Assembly (NCBI RefSeq): GCF_003097355.1
Contig: NZ_PYUI01000002.1
Coordinates: 62,001-126,000, forward strand
DNA: 64,000 bases
Direction of reading: 5' to 3'
From: Arthrobacter sp. H-02-3
Lineage (GTDB): Bacteria > Actinomycetota > Actinomycetes > Actinomycetales > Micrococcaceae
Position 1 is the first letter of the stretch; every line of letters begins with the position of its first letter. Shown here in pieces: positions 48,227 to 56,182 of the stretch. Below the pieces are notes generated by a model, which was not told where the DNA came from, did no database searches, and saw only the letters and a program-made list of their open reading frames with translations. The position numbers and the translations under genes were made by a program.

Positions 48227-49129
48227 ATGGCAATCCAACTCGTCACCACCGCTGCCCAGCTCCGCACCGCAAGCGCCCGGCTGTTGGCGCAGAAGGGCGG
48301 CACATCCCAGGGGCTGGTGCCCACGATGGGCGCCCTGCACGAGGGGCATGCCCAGCTGGCCCGCACCGCCGTCGTCCAGAACGACGTCGTCGTGGCCAGC
48401 ATCTTCGTCAACCCCCTGCAATTCGGCGAGGCCGCGGACCTGGACCGGTACCCCCGGACGCTGGAGGCCGACCTCGCCCTGCTTGACGCCGAAGGCGTTG
48501 ACCTGGCGTTCGCGCCGGCGGTGGAGGAGGTCTACCCCGGCGGGGAGCCCCTCGTGCGGATCACGGCAGGGCCCCTGGGCGAAAAGTGGGAGGGTGCGTC
48601 CCGGCCCGGACACTTCGACGGCGCGCTGACCGTCGTCGCGAAACTGCTCCACTATGGCCTGCCGGGGGCCGGGCTGCCCGGCGGAGGCCAGCCGGCCTAC
48701 CGCGCCTACTTTGGCCAGAAGGACGCCCAGCAGCTGGCCCTGGTCCAACGCATGGTGGCGGACCTGAATTTCCCGGTGGAGATCGTACCCGTGCCCATTG
48801 TGCGCTCGCCCGACGGCCTGGCGCTGTCCAGCCGCAACCGCTTCCTCTCCGAGGACGAGCGCGGGGCCGCCCTGGTCCTCTCCCGGGCGCTGCGGCTCAT
48901 CGAGGAGCGCGCCAACGCCCATCAGCCCCTCGACGTCGAGTCCGCACAGGCCCTGGTCCGGTCCCAGCCGCTCGTGGAACTGGACTATTTCGAGGTCGTG
49001 GATCCGCGCACCCTCGAACCCCTCGCGGAGAACTGCAAGGAAACCCCGTTCCGCGGCGAAGCGCTGGCAATCATTGCGGCCAAGGTGGGTCCGGTGCGGC
49101 TGATCGACAACGTGCCGCTGGACGCCTGA
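48227..49129 (+). CDS. panC: Pantothenate synthetase
   Basis: A 300-residue ATP-dependent ligase that joins pantoate and beta-alanine. Signatures are [14 protein letters not shown] with the HIGH-like motif, [34 protein letters not shown] and [12 protein letters not shown] Gly/Pro-rich insert ([13 protein letters not shown]) precedes YRAYFGQKD. It is the last gene of the fol-PH-DUF2520-panC run, closed by a strong terminator. panB and panD are not in the window. Confidence 0.96.
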   Translation: MAIQLVTTAAQLRTASARLLAQKGGTSQGLVPTMGALHEGHAQLARTAVVQNDVVVASIFVNPLQFGEAADLDRYPRTLEADLALLDAEGVDLAFAPAVEEVYPGGEPLVRITAGPLGEKWEGASRPGHFDGALTVVAKLLHYGLPGAGLPGGGQPAYRAYFGQKDAQQLALVQRMVADLNFPVEIVPVPIVRSPDGLALSSRNRFLSEDERGAALVLSRALRLIEERANAHQPLDVESAQALVRSQPLVELDYFEVVDPRTLEPLAENCKETPFRGEALAIIAAKVGPVRLIDNVPLDA

Positions 49130-49149
49130 CACCAGCCGGACCAGCAAAC

Positions 49150-49208
49150 AGCAACGCGGGGTCAGACACGGTCCATGCCGGGGCCGGACGTGACCCCGCG
49201 TTGCTTTT
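49150..49208 (+). terminator. Terminator of panC, GCAACGCGGGGTCA hairpin family member 2
   Basis: AGCAACGCGGGGTCA pairs with TGACCCCGCGTTGCT (15 bp), followed by TTTT. An inner GTCC/GGAC stem lies in the loop. It shares its arms with the hairpins at 34499 and 50831. Confidence 0.85.
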
Positions 49209-49231
49209 CCGGCGGTGGAATTCTGCTCCGG

Positions 49232-49259
49232 TGACGGGAATGCGCCCAGGGCTTAGACT
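49232..49259 (+). promoter_or_regulatory. Promoter of the DHA2 exporter gene
   Basis: TGACGG (49232-49237), a 16-base spacer and TAGACT (49254-49259) lie between the panC terminator and the exporter. The leader would be about 57 nt with a normal ribosome site. Confidence 0.45.
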
Positions 49260-49322
49260 GTTGCAACCTGCAGCAGCGCCGACGCTCGCCGGACCCACAC
49301 CCAACGCCCTGAGGGAATTCCC

Positions 49323-50819
49323 ATGTCAACAGACGTCTCTTCCAACAACGCCGGCGCCCCCGCGCCGGGCGCTGGTCCCGCCAGCCCGGGACCGACGCCG
49401 GCCGCGCCCGCCTCAGCTCCCACGCCGGCCAAGATGTCGCGGGAGTCCGTCACCATCATCGTGACGTTGCTGGTGGCCACGTTCGTCGTGATCCTCAACG
49501 AGACGATCATGAACGTGGCCCTGCAGCGGCTGATGGTGGACCTCGGTGTTGACGCCCCCACCGTGCAGTGGCTGTCCACCGGTTTCATGCTCACCATGGC
49601 GGTCGTGATTCCCACCACCGGGTTCATCCTGCAGCGGCTGTCCACCCGTGCCGTGTTCCTGCTGGCCATGGGGCTGTTCTCCGGTGGAACTCTGCTGGCC
49701 GCCGTCGCCCCGGGCTTCGAAGTCCTGTTGCTGGCCCGCATCGTCCAGGCCGGCGGCACGGCCATCATGCTGCCGCTGCTCATGACCACCATCCTCACGC
49801 TCGTGCCGCTGGAACGCCGCGGCGCCGTCATGGGCAACGTCAGCATCGCCATCTCGGTGGCGCCGGCGCTCGGCCCCACGGTTTCCGGCCTGATCCTCCA
49901 GCACTTTTCCTGGCGGTTCATGTTCGTCTTCGTGCTGCCGATCGCGCTCGCCGCACTGGCCATCGGGGCCAGGTACCTGACCAACATCGGCGAGACGGAG
50001 AAAACCCGGCTTGATGCCCTCTCGGTAGTGCTGACGGTCCCGGCGTTCGGCGGCCTCGTGTACGGCCTCAGCCAGATCGGCGGCGGCGACGCCGGATCCC
50101 GCACTCCCGCCGTGCTGGCGCTGGCCGTTGGAGTGCTGGCCCTGGCAGCGTTCGTCCTGCGCCAGCTGAAGCTGCAGAAGAGCGACCGGCCCCTGCTGGA
50201 CCTGCGCGCGTTTACCTTCCGGATGTTCACGGTGTCCGTACTCCTGCTGGTCGTGGCCATGGTCGCGTTGTTCGGCGCGGTAATCCTGCTGCCGTTGTAC
50301 CTGCAGGAAATCCGCGGCCTGAAGTCGCTCGAGACCGGCCTGGTGCTGCTTCCGGGCGGCCTGGCCATGGGCCTGCTGGGGCCCTTCATCGGCCGCGTTT
50401 TCGACAAGATCGGCCCCCTGCCGCTGACGGTGACGGGCTCGGTCATGATGGTGCTGTCCCTGTGGCAGTTCTCCATGCTGGACGCCGCGTCACCGGTGGG
50501 GTGGATCATTGCCTTGCATGTGACCCTGAGCCTGGGCCTCGCGCTCGTATTCACCCCGGCCTTCACGACCGGCCTGAACCCGTTGCCCCCGCACCTGTAC
50601 TCCCACGGCTCGGCGATCATGAGCACCCTGCAGCAGGTGGCCGGCGCCGCCGGCACCGCGCTCCTGGTCTCGATCTATGCGTTCGTGGCCGCAGCCTCGG
50701 GCATGGTGGCCGGCATGCATGCGGCGTTCCTGACGGCGGCCGTCATAGCGCTCGGCGCCGTCGTGCTGTCCGCCATGATGCGCAAGACCGCGGGCGTGGC
50801 ACAGCCCGCCGCCCACTAG
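49323..50819 (+). CDS. DHA2-family (EmrB/QacA-like) MFS exporter
   Basis: A 498-residue drug:proton antiporter. A disordered Ala/Pro-rich N-terminus of about 38 residues precedes 14 hydrophobic helices. Motif C is near APALGPTVSGLIL, and helix 1 carries the DHA2-type TFVVILNETIMNVALQRL. The substrate is unknown; lipophilic cations or antibiotics are usual. GAGG precedes the ATG. Two hairpins of the same repeat family flank the gene, and it separates panC from the lysS region, so it may be an added gene. Confidence 0.92.
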   Translation: MSTDVSSNNAGAPAPGAGPASPGPTPAAPASAPTPAKMSRESVTIIVTLLVATFVVILNETIMNVALQRLMVDLGVDAPTVQWLSTGFMLTMAVVIPTTGFILQRLSTRAVFLLAMGLFSGGTLLAAVAPGFEVLLLARIVQAGGTAIMLPLLMTTILTLVPLERRGAVMGNVSIAISVAPALGPTVSGLILQHFSWRFMFVFVLPIALAALAIGARYLTNIGETEKTRLDALSVVLTVPAFGGLVYGLSQIGGGDAGSRTPAVLALAVGVLALAAFVLRQLKLQKSDRPLLDLRAFTFRMFTVSVLLLVVAMVALFGAVILLPLYLQEIRGLKSLETGLVLLPGGLAMGLLGPFIGRVFDKIGPLPLTVTGSVMMVLSLWQFSMLDAASPVGWIIALHVTLSLGLALVFTPAFTTGLNPLPPHLYSHGSAIMSTLQQVAGAAGTALLVSIYAFVAAASGMVAGMHAAFLTAAVIALGAVVLSAMMRKTAGVAQPAAH

Positions 50820-50830
50820 CTGCAATTAAC

Positions 50831-50901
50831 AAGCAACGCGGGGTCACCTCGCGGCCATGTCCGGACTTCCGGGACGGGCGCGAAGTGGCCCCGCGTTGCT
50901 T
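50831..50901. terminator. Bidirectional terminator, GCAACGCGGGGTCA hairpin family member 3
   Basis: AAGCAACGCGGGGTCAC pairs with GTGGCCCCGCGTTGCTT over 17 positions with one G-U pair. It lies between the convergent exporter and hydrolase genes. The arms are the same as in the other two members. Confidence 0.8.
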
Positions 50902-50923
50902 CGTGGGTGTTGGTGGCCGGGAG

Positions 50924-51757
50924 TCAGCCGGCGTAGAACGCGCTGAGTTCGGCGATGAGCTTGTCCGGTGCCTTGTTGACGCCGTCGTGGCCCATGCCCG
51001 GCAGGATCGTGTAGCTGGATCCGGAGAGGACGTCGTGGATCTGGGCGCAGGCCACACCGAAGTAGGCAGGGCTCTTTTCGCCGACGATGATCAGCGTCTC
51101 CAGCGGCAGTTCCAGGAACGGCTCCGCCGGCATGTCCGCCGCGATGATCGCCTTGATCTCCCGCACACCGGTCTGCATAAGGTCGCGCAGCTGCTTGCCG
51201 ATCGGGGTGCCCGCCGAAAGCTTGTTCGCCAGCGTCAGCATGGACAACGGCATCCGGGACAGGGCGCTCCCGGTCTCCAAGCCCTTGAGCAGGACGGCAA
51301 GGGCGCGGTCGTCGTCGCCGGCCGCCGTCGCCCGCTCGTACTCTGGCGTCCAGTCCGCCGTGACGCTGTGGTTGACCGACACGGCGGGGTCGTAGACCGC
51401 CAGGCGTTCCACCGGCAGGGTGCGGGCCGCGTGCAGGGCCACCGCACCGCCGAAGCTGTGGCCGAAGACGTCCGTGCTGGACGTGTGCTTCATGACGGCG
51501 TCGAGGTCGTGGATGTCCACGTCCAGGGTGTAGTCCTCCGGCTGCGGGGATGACGAGCCGCGTCCGCGCCGGTTGAAGGTGTGCACCGGCCGGCCCAGCG
51601 ATGCGCTGAGCTTCTGCGCGAAACGCGTGTAATCGGCGGCCGTCACCATCGAGGCCGGCACGACGACGATGCCCGAGCCCGCCGAGGCGAGCTCGGCGCC
51701 CGTGCTGAAAAGCTCGATCGTTCCGCCGTCGGGGGTTCTGATGTTCTCGCGGGTCAT
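50924..51757 (-). CDS. Alpha/beta hydrolase
   Basis: A 277-residue cytosolic hydrolase. Nucleophile Ser lies in VFGHSFGGAVAL, a strand and turn resembling the acid loop is YDPAVSVNHSV, and the His is probably in GMGHDGVNK. The shared pattern NRRGRGSSSPQPEDY marks it as a paralog of the hydrolase at 52502, on the other side of tdk. The substrate is unknown. On the minus strand TAGGCT (51769-51764) stands 6 nt before the ATG, so the mRNA is probably leaderless. Confidence 0.87.
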   Translation of the reverse strand: MTRENIRTPDGGTIELFSTGAELASAGSGIVVVPASMVTAADYTRFAQKLSASLGRPVHTFNRRGRGSSSPQPEDYTLDVDIHDLDAVMKHTSSTDVFGHSFGGAVALHAARTLPVERLAVYDPAVSVNHSVTADWTPEYERATAAGDDDRALAVLLKGLETGSALSRMPLSMLTLANKLSAGTPIGKQLRDLMQTGVREIKAIIAADMPAEPFLELPLETLIIVGEKSPAYFGVACAQIHDVLSGSSYTILPGMGHDGVNKAPDKLIAELSAFYAG

Positions 51758-51816
51758 GCTCCGAGCCTAGCCGAGCACACGCCGCCATGCAGTAGACGGT
51801 GCACTAAGTCCCGGTG

Positions 51817-52443
51817 CTAGTTGCCCAGCCGGCCGCCGGAGACCTCCAGGTAGCAGGCGCCGCAGAGCGACTCGTACCAGACGTCCTGGCCGTCGATCGC
51901 CACCTGGTCGCCGTCGAAAACCACATGGTCCCCGATCCGGCGGGTGTTGAAGATGGCCTTGCGTCCGCAGCGGCAGATGGTCTTGAGCTCTTCGAGGGTG
52001 TGCGCAATTTCCAGCAGCCGCAGCGAACCGGGGAAAGCCCGGGTCCGGAAGTCGGTGCGGATGCCGTACGCCAGCACGGGGACGTTGTCCAGGACAGCAA
52101 TGCGGAAGAGGTCGTCCACCTGCGCCGGTTCCAGGAACTGCGCCTCGTCCACCAGCAGGCAGGCCACGGGCGAGGTCTCCACGTGCTGCAGCAGGGCATC
52201 GGGATCGTCCCCATGGGCCTGGGCCGTAAAGAGGTCGCGGGCTGACGCGCCGGCGGGGATCAGGAAGTCCACCGAACGGGTCATGCCGAGGCGGGACACG
52301 ACGTCGGCGTCGCCCTTGGTGTCCACGTCCGGCTTGGCCAGAAGCACCCGCTGTCCGCGTTCTTCATAGTTGAACGCCGCCTGCAGCAGCCCCGTGGATT
52401 TGCCGGAGTTCATGGCGCCGTAGCGGAAATAAAGCTTGGCCAA
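51817..52443 (-). CDS. tdk: Thymidine kinase
   Basis: A 208-residue type II thymidine kinase that salvages thymidine (and deoxyuridine) with ATP. The P-loop is GAMNSGKST (9-17), the Walker B-like DEAQFL is near 98, and the lasso region ends in a zinc site with CRCG and CGAC. Unlike many actinobacteria, this organism has kept tdk. It lies between two paralogous hydrolase genes on the same strand. The hydrolase stop upstream is about 58 bases away. Confidence 0.95.
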   Translation of the reverse strand: MAKLYFRYGAMNSGKSTGLLQAAFNYEERGQRVLLAKPDVDTKGDADVVSRLGMTRSVDFLIPAGASARDLFTAQAHGDDPDALLQHVETSPVACLLVDEAQFLEPAQVDDLFRIAVLDNVPVLAYGIRTDFRTRAFPGSLRLLEIAHTLEELKTICRCGRKAIFNTRRIGDHVVFDGDQVAIDGQDVWYESLCGACYLEVSGGRLGN

Positions 52444-52501
52444 GGGGGTCCTTTCGAAAGGGTCGCCCCCGATTCTAACGGCAGGCCGCGCTAGCGGCCC
52501 G

Positions 52502-53512
52502 TCAGCGGTCCGGCCCGGGTCGCCGCGTTCGGCCGGGGATCCGCCGGGGGATGCGCCCGTAGATGCCGGGCATGCCGCCAGCCATTGTTCCGGTAGTGCT
52601 GCCTATCCCTCGGCCCGTAGCCGTGGACGCAGCACCGGGCCCGCCGAGGAGGAACCGCGCTGCCCGCAGGGCCAGCCTGTTGCCGGGCCGGATGGGGCCC
52701 TCGTGGAGCTGCCCGGGAACGACGGCGAAGGTCAGCGCGGGGACGGCGGCGGCGAGTTGGCGGCCCGTCTCGGCGAAGTACGCCGGGCTCCAGCCGCCGC
52801 TGAGCATCAGCGTGGGGGTGGTGATGGAGGTGAAATCGGCGACCTCGGCGTCGGCATCCAGCACGGCCCGCATCTCGGCGACGGCCGTGGGCAGGAGTTC
52901 CCGCATTTCGGCGCCCAGGCTGGTCCTCGCCGAGACGATGCTCAGCATGCGCAGCGCGCCCAGCGGCAGCCGGGACACCGGGCCGGCCGTCTCCAGGCCC
53001 TGCACCAAATGGGCCCAGGCCTCGTCAAGCTTGCCGGCAGCCACCGACCGCTCAAGCTCGGGCCGCCAGCGCCGGCTGAGGTTCCCCGAAAGGCTGACGG
53101 CCGCGTCATAGGTCACCATCCTGCGGATAGGCAGGCTCCGGGCGGCCTGGAGGGCCACAAACCCGCCATAGCTGTGGGCCACGACGTCGCTGGCGCCGGT
53201 CTCGCGCAGCACCGCTGCGAGGTCGGCCACCTCCGTGGCCGCCGAATAGTCTGCCGGCTGGGGGGAGGAACCGGCGCGCCCCCGCCGGTTGTAGCAGTGC
53301 ACCGGCCGGCCCAGCAGCCGGCTGAGCTTTCGGGCAAAGGGCCGGTAGAGCGCATCGGTCACCAGCGTCCCGTGCACGACGACGACGCCGGATCCAGCGC
53401 CGGTTGTGGCGCCCGCGGCGGCCGATCCGCCCGGCCCGGGCGTCTCCGGCCGGAACGTATGCAGCTCGAGGTGTCCCTCGCCGTCGTCGGTCTTCACGGT
53501 CCACGTCTCCAC
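52502..53512 (-). CDS. Alpha/beta hydrolase, paralog of the gene at 50924
   Basis: 336 residues: a short acidic/Gly-rich N-terminus, then VVVVHGTLVTDALYRPFARKL, NRRGRAGSSPQPADY and the nucleophile motif VAHSYGGFVAL. The C-terminal 40 residues are a Gly/Arg/Pro-rich tail (GRIPRRIPGRTRRPG) absent from the paralog. The putative His (QLHEGP) is placed normally. The start is GTG, with TAGACT (53525-53520) 7 nt upstream. It is divergent from lysS. Confidence 0.85.
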   Translation of the reverse strand: METWTVKTDDGEGHLELHTFRPETPGPGGSAAAGATTGAGSGVVVVHGTLVTDALYRPFARKLSRLLGRPVHCYNRRGRAGSSPQPADYSAATEVADLAAVLRETGASDVVAHSYGGFVALQAARSLPIRRMVTYDAAVSLSGNLSRRWRPELERSVAAGKLDEAWAHLVQGLETAGPVSRLPLGALRMLSIVSARTSLGAEMRELLPTAVAEMRAVLDADAEVADFTSITTPTLMLSGGWSPAYFAETGRQLAAAVPALTFAVVPGQLHEGPIRPGNRLALRAARFLLGGPGAASTATGRGIGSTTGTMAGGMPGIYGRIPRRIPGRTRRPGPDR

Positions 53513-53632
53513 AGCCCTGAGTCTATTCCCGCACCCGGACTGCGCAGTCAACGCCCGGCCGAACTTGCCGGGACCTGTCCGGGACCTGACCGGGACCTGA
53601 CCGGGTGGAAATCGACGGTAAACTTGGGGATT

Positions 53633-55165
53633 GTGACTTCCCAAAACACCCCTGCCCCGCACAACGCCGCCGAGCCGCACGATGCCAGCGAACAGACGCG
53701 CATCCGCATGGAGAAGCGCGCCAAGCTGATCGAACGCGGCGTCGAGGCTTATCCGGTGGGTGTCGAGCGTACGCACTCGCTCACGGAAATCCGCGAGAAA
53801 TACGCCCACCTGCAGGCCGACGAAACCACCGGCGACGTCGTCGGCGTGACCGGCCGCATTGTCTTCGTCCGCAACACGGGCAAGCTCTGCTTCGCCACCC
53901 TCCAGGAGGGCGGACTGGACGGCAAGGCGGTCCGGCTGCAGGTCATGCTGAGCCTGGCCAACATCGGTGAGGAGGCGCTCGCGGACTGGAAGTCCCTCGT
54001 GGACCTCGGCGACCACGTCTTCATCACCGGCGAGGTCATCTCCTCACGCCGCGGCGAGCTGTCCGTCATGGCGGACTCCTGGACCATGGCCTCGAAGGCG
54101 CTGCGCCCGCTGCCCGTGCTGCACGCGGGGCTGAACGAGGAAACCCGTGTCCGCCAGCGCTACGTGGACCTCATTGTCCGTGACGAAGCCCGCGAGATGG
54201 TTTACACCCGCGCCGCGATCACACGCTCCATCCGCGAAACCCTGCACCGTCAGGGCTACGTCGAGGTGGAAACCCCCATGCTGCAACTGGTTCACGGCGG
54301 CGCCACGGCCCGTCCCTTCGAGACGCACATGAACGCCTTCGACCAGAAGATGACCCTGCGTATCGCCACCGAGCTCTACCTCAAGCGCACGGTGGTCGGC
54401 GGGATCGACCGCGTCTATGACATGGGCCGGGTCTTCCGCAACGAAGGCGTCGACTCCACCCACAGCCCCGAGTTCACCACCTTGGAGTCCTACGAGGCCT
54501 GGGCCGACCAGTTCGTCATGGCGGACCGGATCAAGGAGATCATCCTGGACGCCGCCGACGCCGCCGGCGTGGGCCGGGTCCTGCAGACGGAAGCGGGGGA
54601 GATCAACCTCGACGGCGACTGGGCCTGGATGGCGGTTTACCCGGGGCTCTCCGAATTCGTCGGCCAGGAAGTCACCCCCGACACCACGGTCTCTGAACTG
54701 CTGGAACTGGCCGCCAAGCACGAGGTCAAGGTGGACGCCGCCTGGGACGCCGAGAAACTGGTCGTCGAACTCTTCGGCGAGCTGGTGGAGCCCACTCTGC
54801 TCAACCCCACGTTCGTCTACGACTATCCGCCGTCCGCCCAGCCGCTGGCCCGCCATCACCGCGAGGACGGCCGCTTGATCGAGGCCTGGGACCTCATCAT
54901 CGGCGGCATGGAGCGCGGCACGGCCTTCTCCGAACTGATCGACCCTGTGATCCAGCGAGAACGCCTCACCGAACAGTCCCGCCGCTCCGCCGCGGGCGAT
55001 GTCGAGGCCATGCAGCTGGATGAAGACTTCCTCCGCGCGCTCGAGTACGGCGCGCCGCCCATGGGCGGGATCGGCCTGGGCATCGACCGCCTCGTCATGC
55101 TCTTCACCGGCGCCGGCATCCGCGAGACCATCCTCTTCCCCCTGTTGAAGCCTGAAGGGCACTGA
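53633..55165 (+). CDS. lysS: Lysyl-tRNA synthetase (class II)
   Basis: A 510-residue synthetase. The N-terminal OB-fold anticodon domain (GVTGRIVFVRNTGKLCFATLQ) is followed by the class II core with motif 1 around YVEVETPMLQLVHGG, motif 2 RVYDMGRVFRNEG and motif 3 GGIGLGIDRLVMLF. The start is GTG (VTSQNTPAPHN), with TAAACT 8 nt upstream and no ribosome site. The open frame extending 1.2 kb upstream is antisense to the hydrolase and not coding. It is followed by a tiny membrane gene and lsr2. Confidence 0.97.
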   Translation: MTSQNTPAPHNAAEPHDASEQTRIRMEKRAKLIERGVEAYPVGVERTHSLTEIREKYAHLQADETTGDVVGVTGRIVFVRNTGKLCFATLQEGGLDGKAVRLQVMLSLANIGEEALADWKSLVDLGDHVFITGEVISSRRGELSVMADSWTMASKALRPLPVLHAGLNEETRVRQRYVDLIVRDEAREMVYTRAAITRSIRETLHRQGYVEVETPMLQLVHGGATARPFETHMNAFDQKMTLRIATELYLKRTVVGGIDRVYDMGRVFRNEGVDSTHSPEFTTLESYEAWADQFVMADRIKEIILDAADAAGVGRVLQTEAGEINLDGDWAWMAVYPGLSEFVGQEVTPDTTVSELLELAAKHEVKVDAAWDAEKLVVELFGELVEPTLLNPTFVYDYPPSAQPLARHHREDGRLIEAWDLIIGGMERGTAFSELIDPVIQRERLTEQSRRSAAGDVEAMQLDEDFLRALEYGAPPMGGIGLGIDRLVMLFTGAGIRETILFPLLKPEGH

Positions 55166-55167
55166 GC

Positions 55168-55350
55168 ATGGACTACATCGCCGTATTGGTGCCCCCCATC
55201 GTGGTGGGCCTGCTTTTCTGGTTTGCCATGAAATCCATATTCAATGCCGATAAATCGGAGCGCCAGGCAGAAGCCCGCGCTCAGGCCGAAGCGGACGCTC
55301 GAGCGGAAGCTCAAAACCCGGGACGGGAATCCGGGCCCGCCAGGGGCTAA
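55168..55350 (+). CDS. Small single-pass membrane protein, 60 aa
   Basis: It begins MDYIAVLVPPIVVGLLFWFAM (one transmembrane helix) and ends in a charged, Ala/Glu/Arg-rich helix (ERQAEARAQAEADARAEAQ). It starts 3 bases after the lysS stop and was probably overlooked by size filters. The family is not recognised. Its position between lysS and lsr2 and its coupled spacing support it as a real gene. Confidence 0.75.
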   Translation: MDYIAVLVPPIVVGLLFWFAMKSIFNADKSERQAEARAQAEADARAEAQNPGRESGPARG

Positions 55351-55416
55351 TTCCCCTGAATGGAGCAATAGTCCCTATTGCTGTGAGCGGGTTTCCTTTG
55401 ACCGGAGTTATACGCT

Positions 55417-55446
55417 TTGACTCTCTGCTGTAACCCGGAGGATACT
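55417..55446 (+). promoter_or_regulatory. Sigma-A promoter of lsr2
   Basis: TTGACT (55417-55422), an 18-base spacer and GATACT (55441-55446) make a near-consensus promoter in an unusually AT-rich gap. The leader is about 50 nt and has GGAAAGAGAG before the ATG. Confidence 0.7.
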
Positions 55447-55503
55447 TTTTACAGATACATCCTGCTTTTCTAAACGCTCGTCCTTTTGGAAAGAGAGTCA
55501 TTT

Positions 55504-55830
55504 ATGGCACAGAAAGTGAAAATCATCCTCGTTGATGATCTGGATGGGGGATCCGCTGACGAAACTGTCCGGTTTGGCCTGGACGGCGTGAGCTATGAAA
55601 TAGACCTGTCGTCCGGCAATGCGTCAGACCTGCGCTCCGCGTTGGAGCGGTTTGTGGGGCATGCACGCAAGACATCAAGTGGCCGCGCCACGCGCACCAA
55701 AATTTCAAGCGGGCGGAATCAGGACTCTGCCCAGATCCGTCAGTGGGCACGGGACAACGGCTATGCGGTAAACAGCCGCGGTCGTATCCAGGCTGAAATT
55801 CAGGAAGCCTACCAAAAGGCTAATTCCTAG
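55504..55830 (+). CDS. lsr2: Lsr2 nucleoid-associated protein (xenogeneic silencer)
   Basis: 108 residues. The N-terminal dimerisation domain is QKVKIILVDDLDGG with GVSYEIDLS and LRSALERFVGHAR. A basic linker follows, then a C-terminal DNA-binding domain with IRQWARDNGYAVNSRGRI, whose RGR is the AT-hook-like clamp. It bridges AT-rich DNA and silences foreign genes in actinobacteria. The gap before it is itself AT-rich, which would suit autoregulation. A clear terminator follows. Confidence 0.96.
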   Translation: MAQKVKIILVDDLDGGSADETVRFGLDGVSYEIDLSSGNASDLRSALERFVGHARKTSSGRATRTKISSGRNQDSAQIRQWARDNGYAVNSRGRIQAEIQEAYQKANS

Positions 55831-55890
55831 TCCGGGCCTCCGTGCCAGGGCCAGTATCAATGGCCCTATCAAGTCTGCGCATCAAATGCT

Positions 55891-55918
55891 AATGCCCCCG
55901 TTATCTGACGGGGGCATT
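55891..55918 (+). terminator. Terminator of lsr2
   Basis: AATGCCCCCGT and ACGGGGGCATT form a perfect 11-bp stem with a 6-nt loop, 60 bases after the stop codon. Confidence 0.75.
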
Positions 55919-56182
55919 GCTATGCCGGCGGCGGCATGCGCGGAACGGCGGCGCGGGCGCTCCCGGCGGGGCGACCGGCGCCGCTGCGAGGGTGCCGCCG
56001 GACTGTCTCCCGGGTCCCGCGCCTGCGCTCGTCCGGACGGCTGCAGGCGGGATCCGTGTGGCATCCGGACAGCGTCCGGGCCGGGGAGCGCAACCCTTCG
56101 GTTTCCCCTGTGGCGAACAAGCCCCAAATCTGGAACCCGGGCACGTAGCATCAAAGTACGTCGTAGCTAGGAGTGTGGCGAA
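55919..56182. other. Intergenic region before clpC
   Basis: 264 GC-rich bases with several open frames on both strands, none with a ribosome site, recognisable protein or consistent codon use. The clpC promoter must lie here. TAGGAGTG before the ATG provides the ribosome site. I looked for the ClgR-type CGC-N5-GCG repeat and found only a GCGAA half-site. Confidence 0.5.

Noticed and set aside
49150..50901. A transposon with the two hairpins as terminal inverted repeats around the DHA2 exporter
   Set aside because: Each hairpin is complete in itself and acts as a terminator, a third copy lies alone at 34.5 kb, and no transposase or target duplication is visible.
52436..53632. A 1.2-kb open extension upstream of lysS in frame
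   Set aside because: The protein there is Arg/Gly/Pro-rich and antisense to the hydrolase gene. LysRS similarity starts at the GTG at 53633, which also has a promoter hexamer.
55919..56182. Several open frames before clpC and a possible ClgR operator
   Set aside because: Frames lack ribosome sites and recognisable products. Only a single GCGAA half-site is present, not CGC-N5-GCG.
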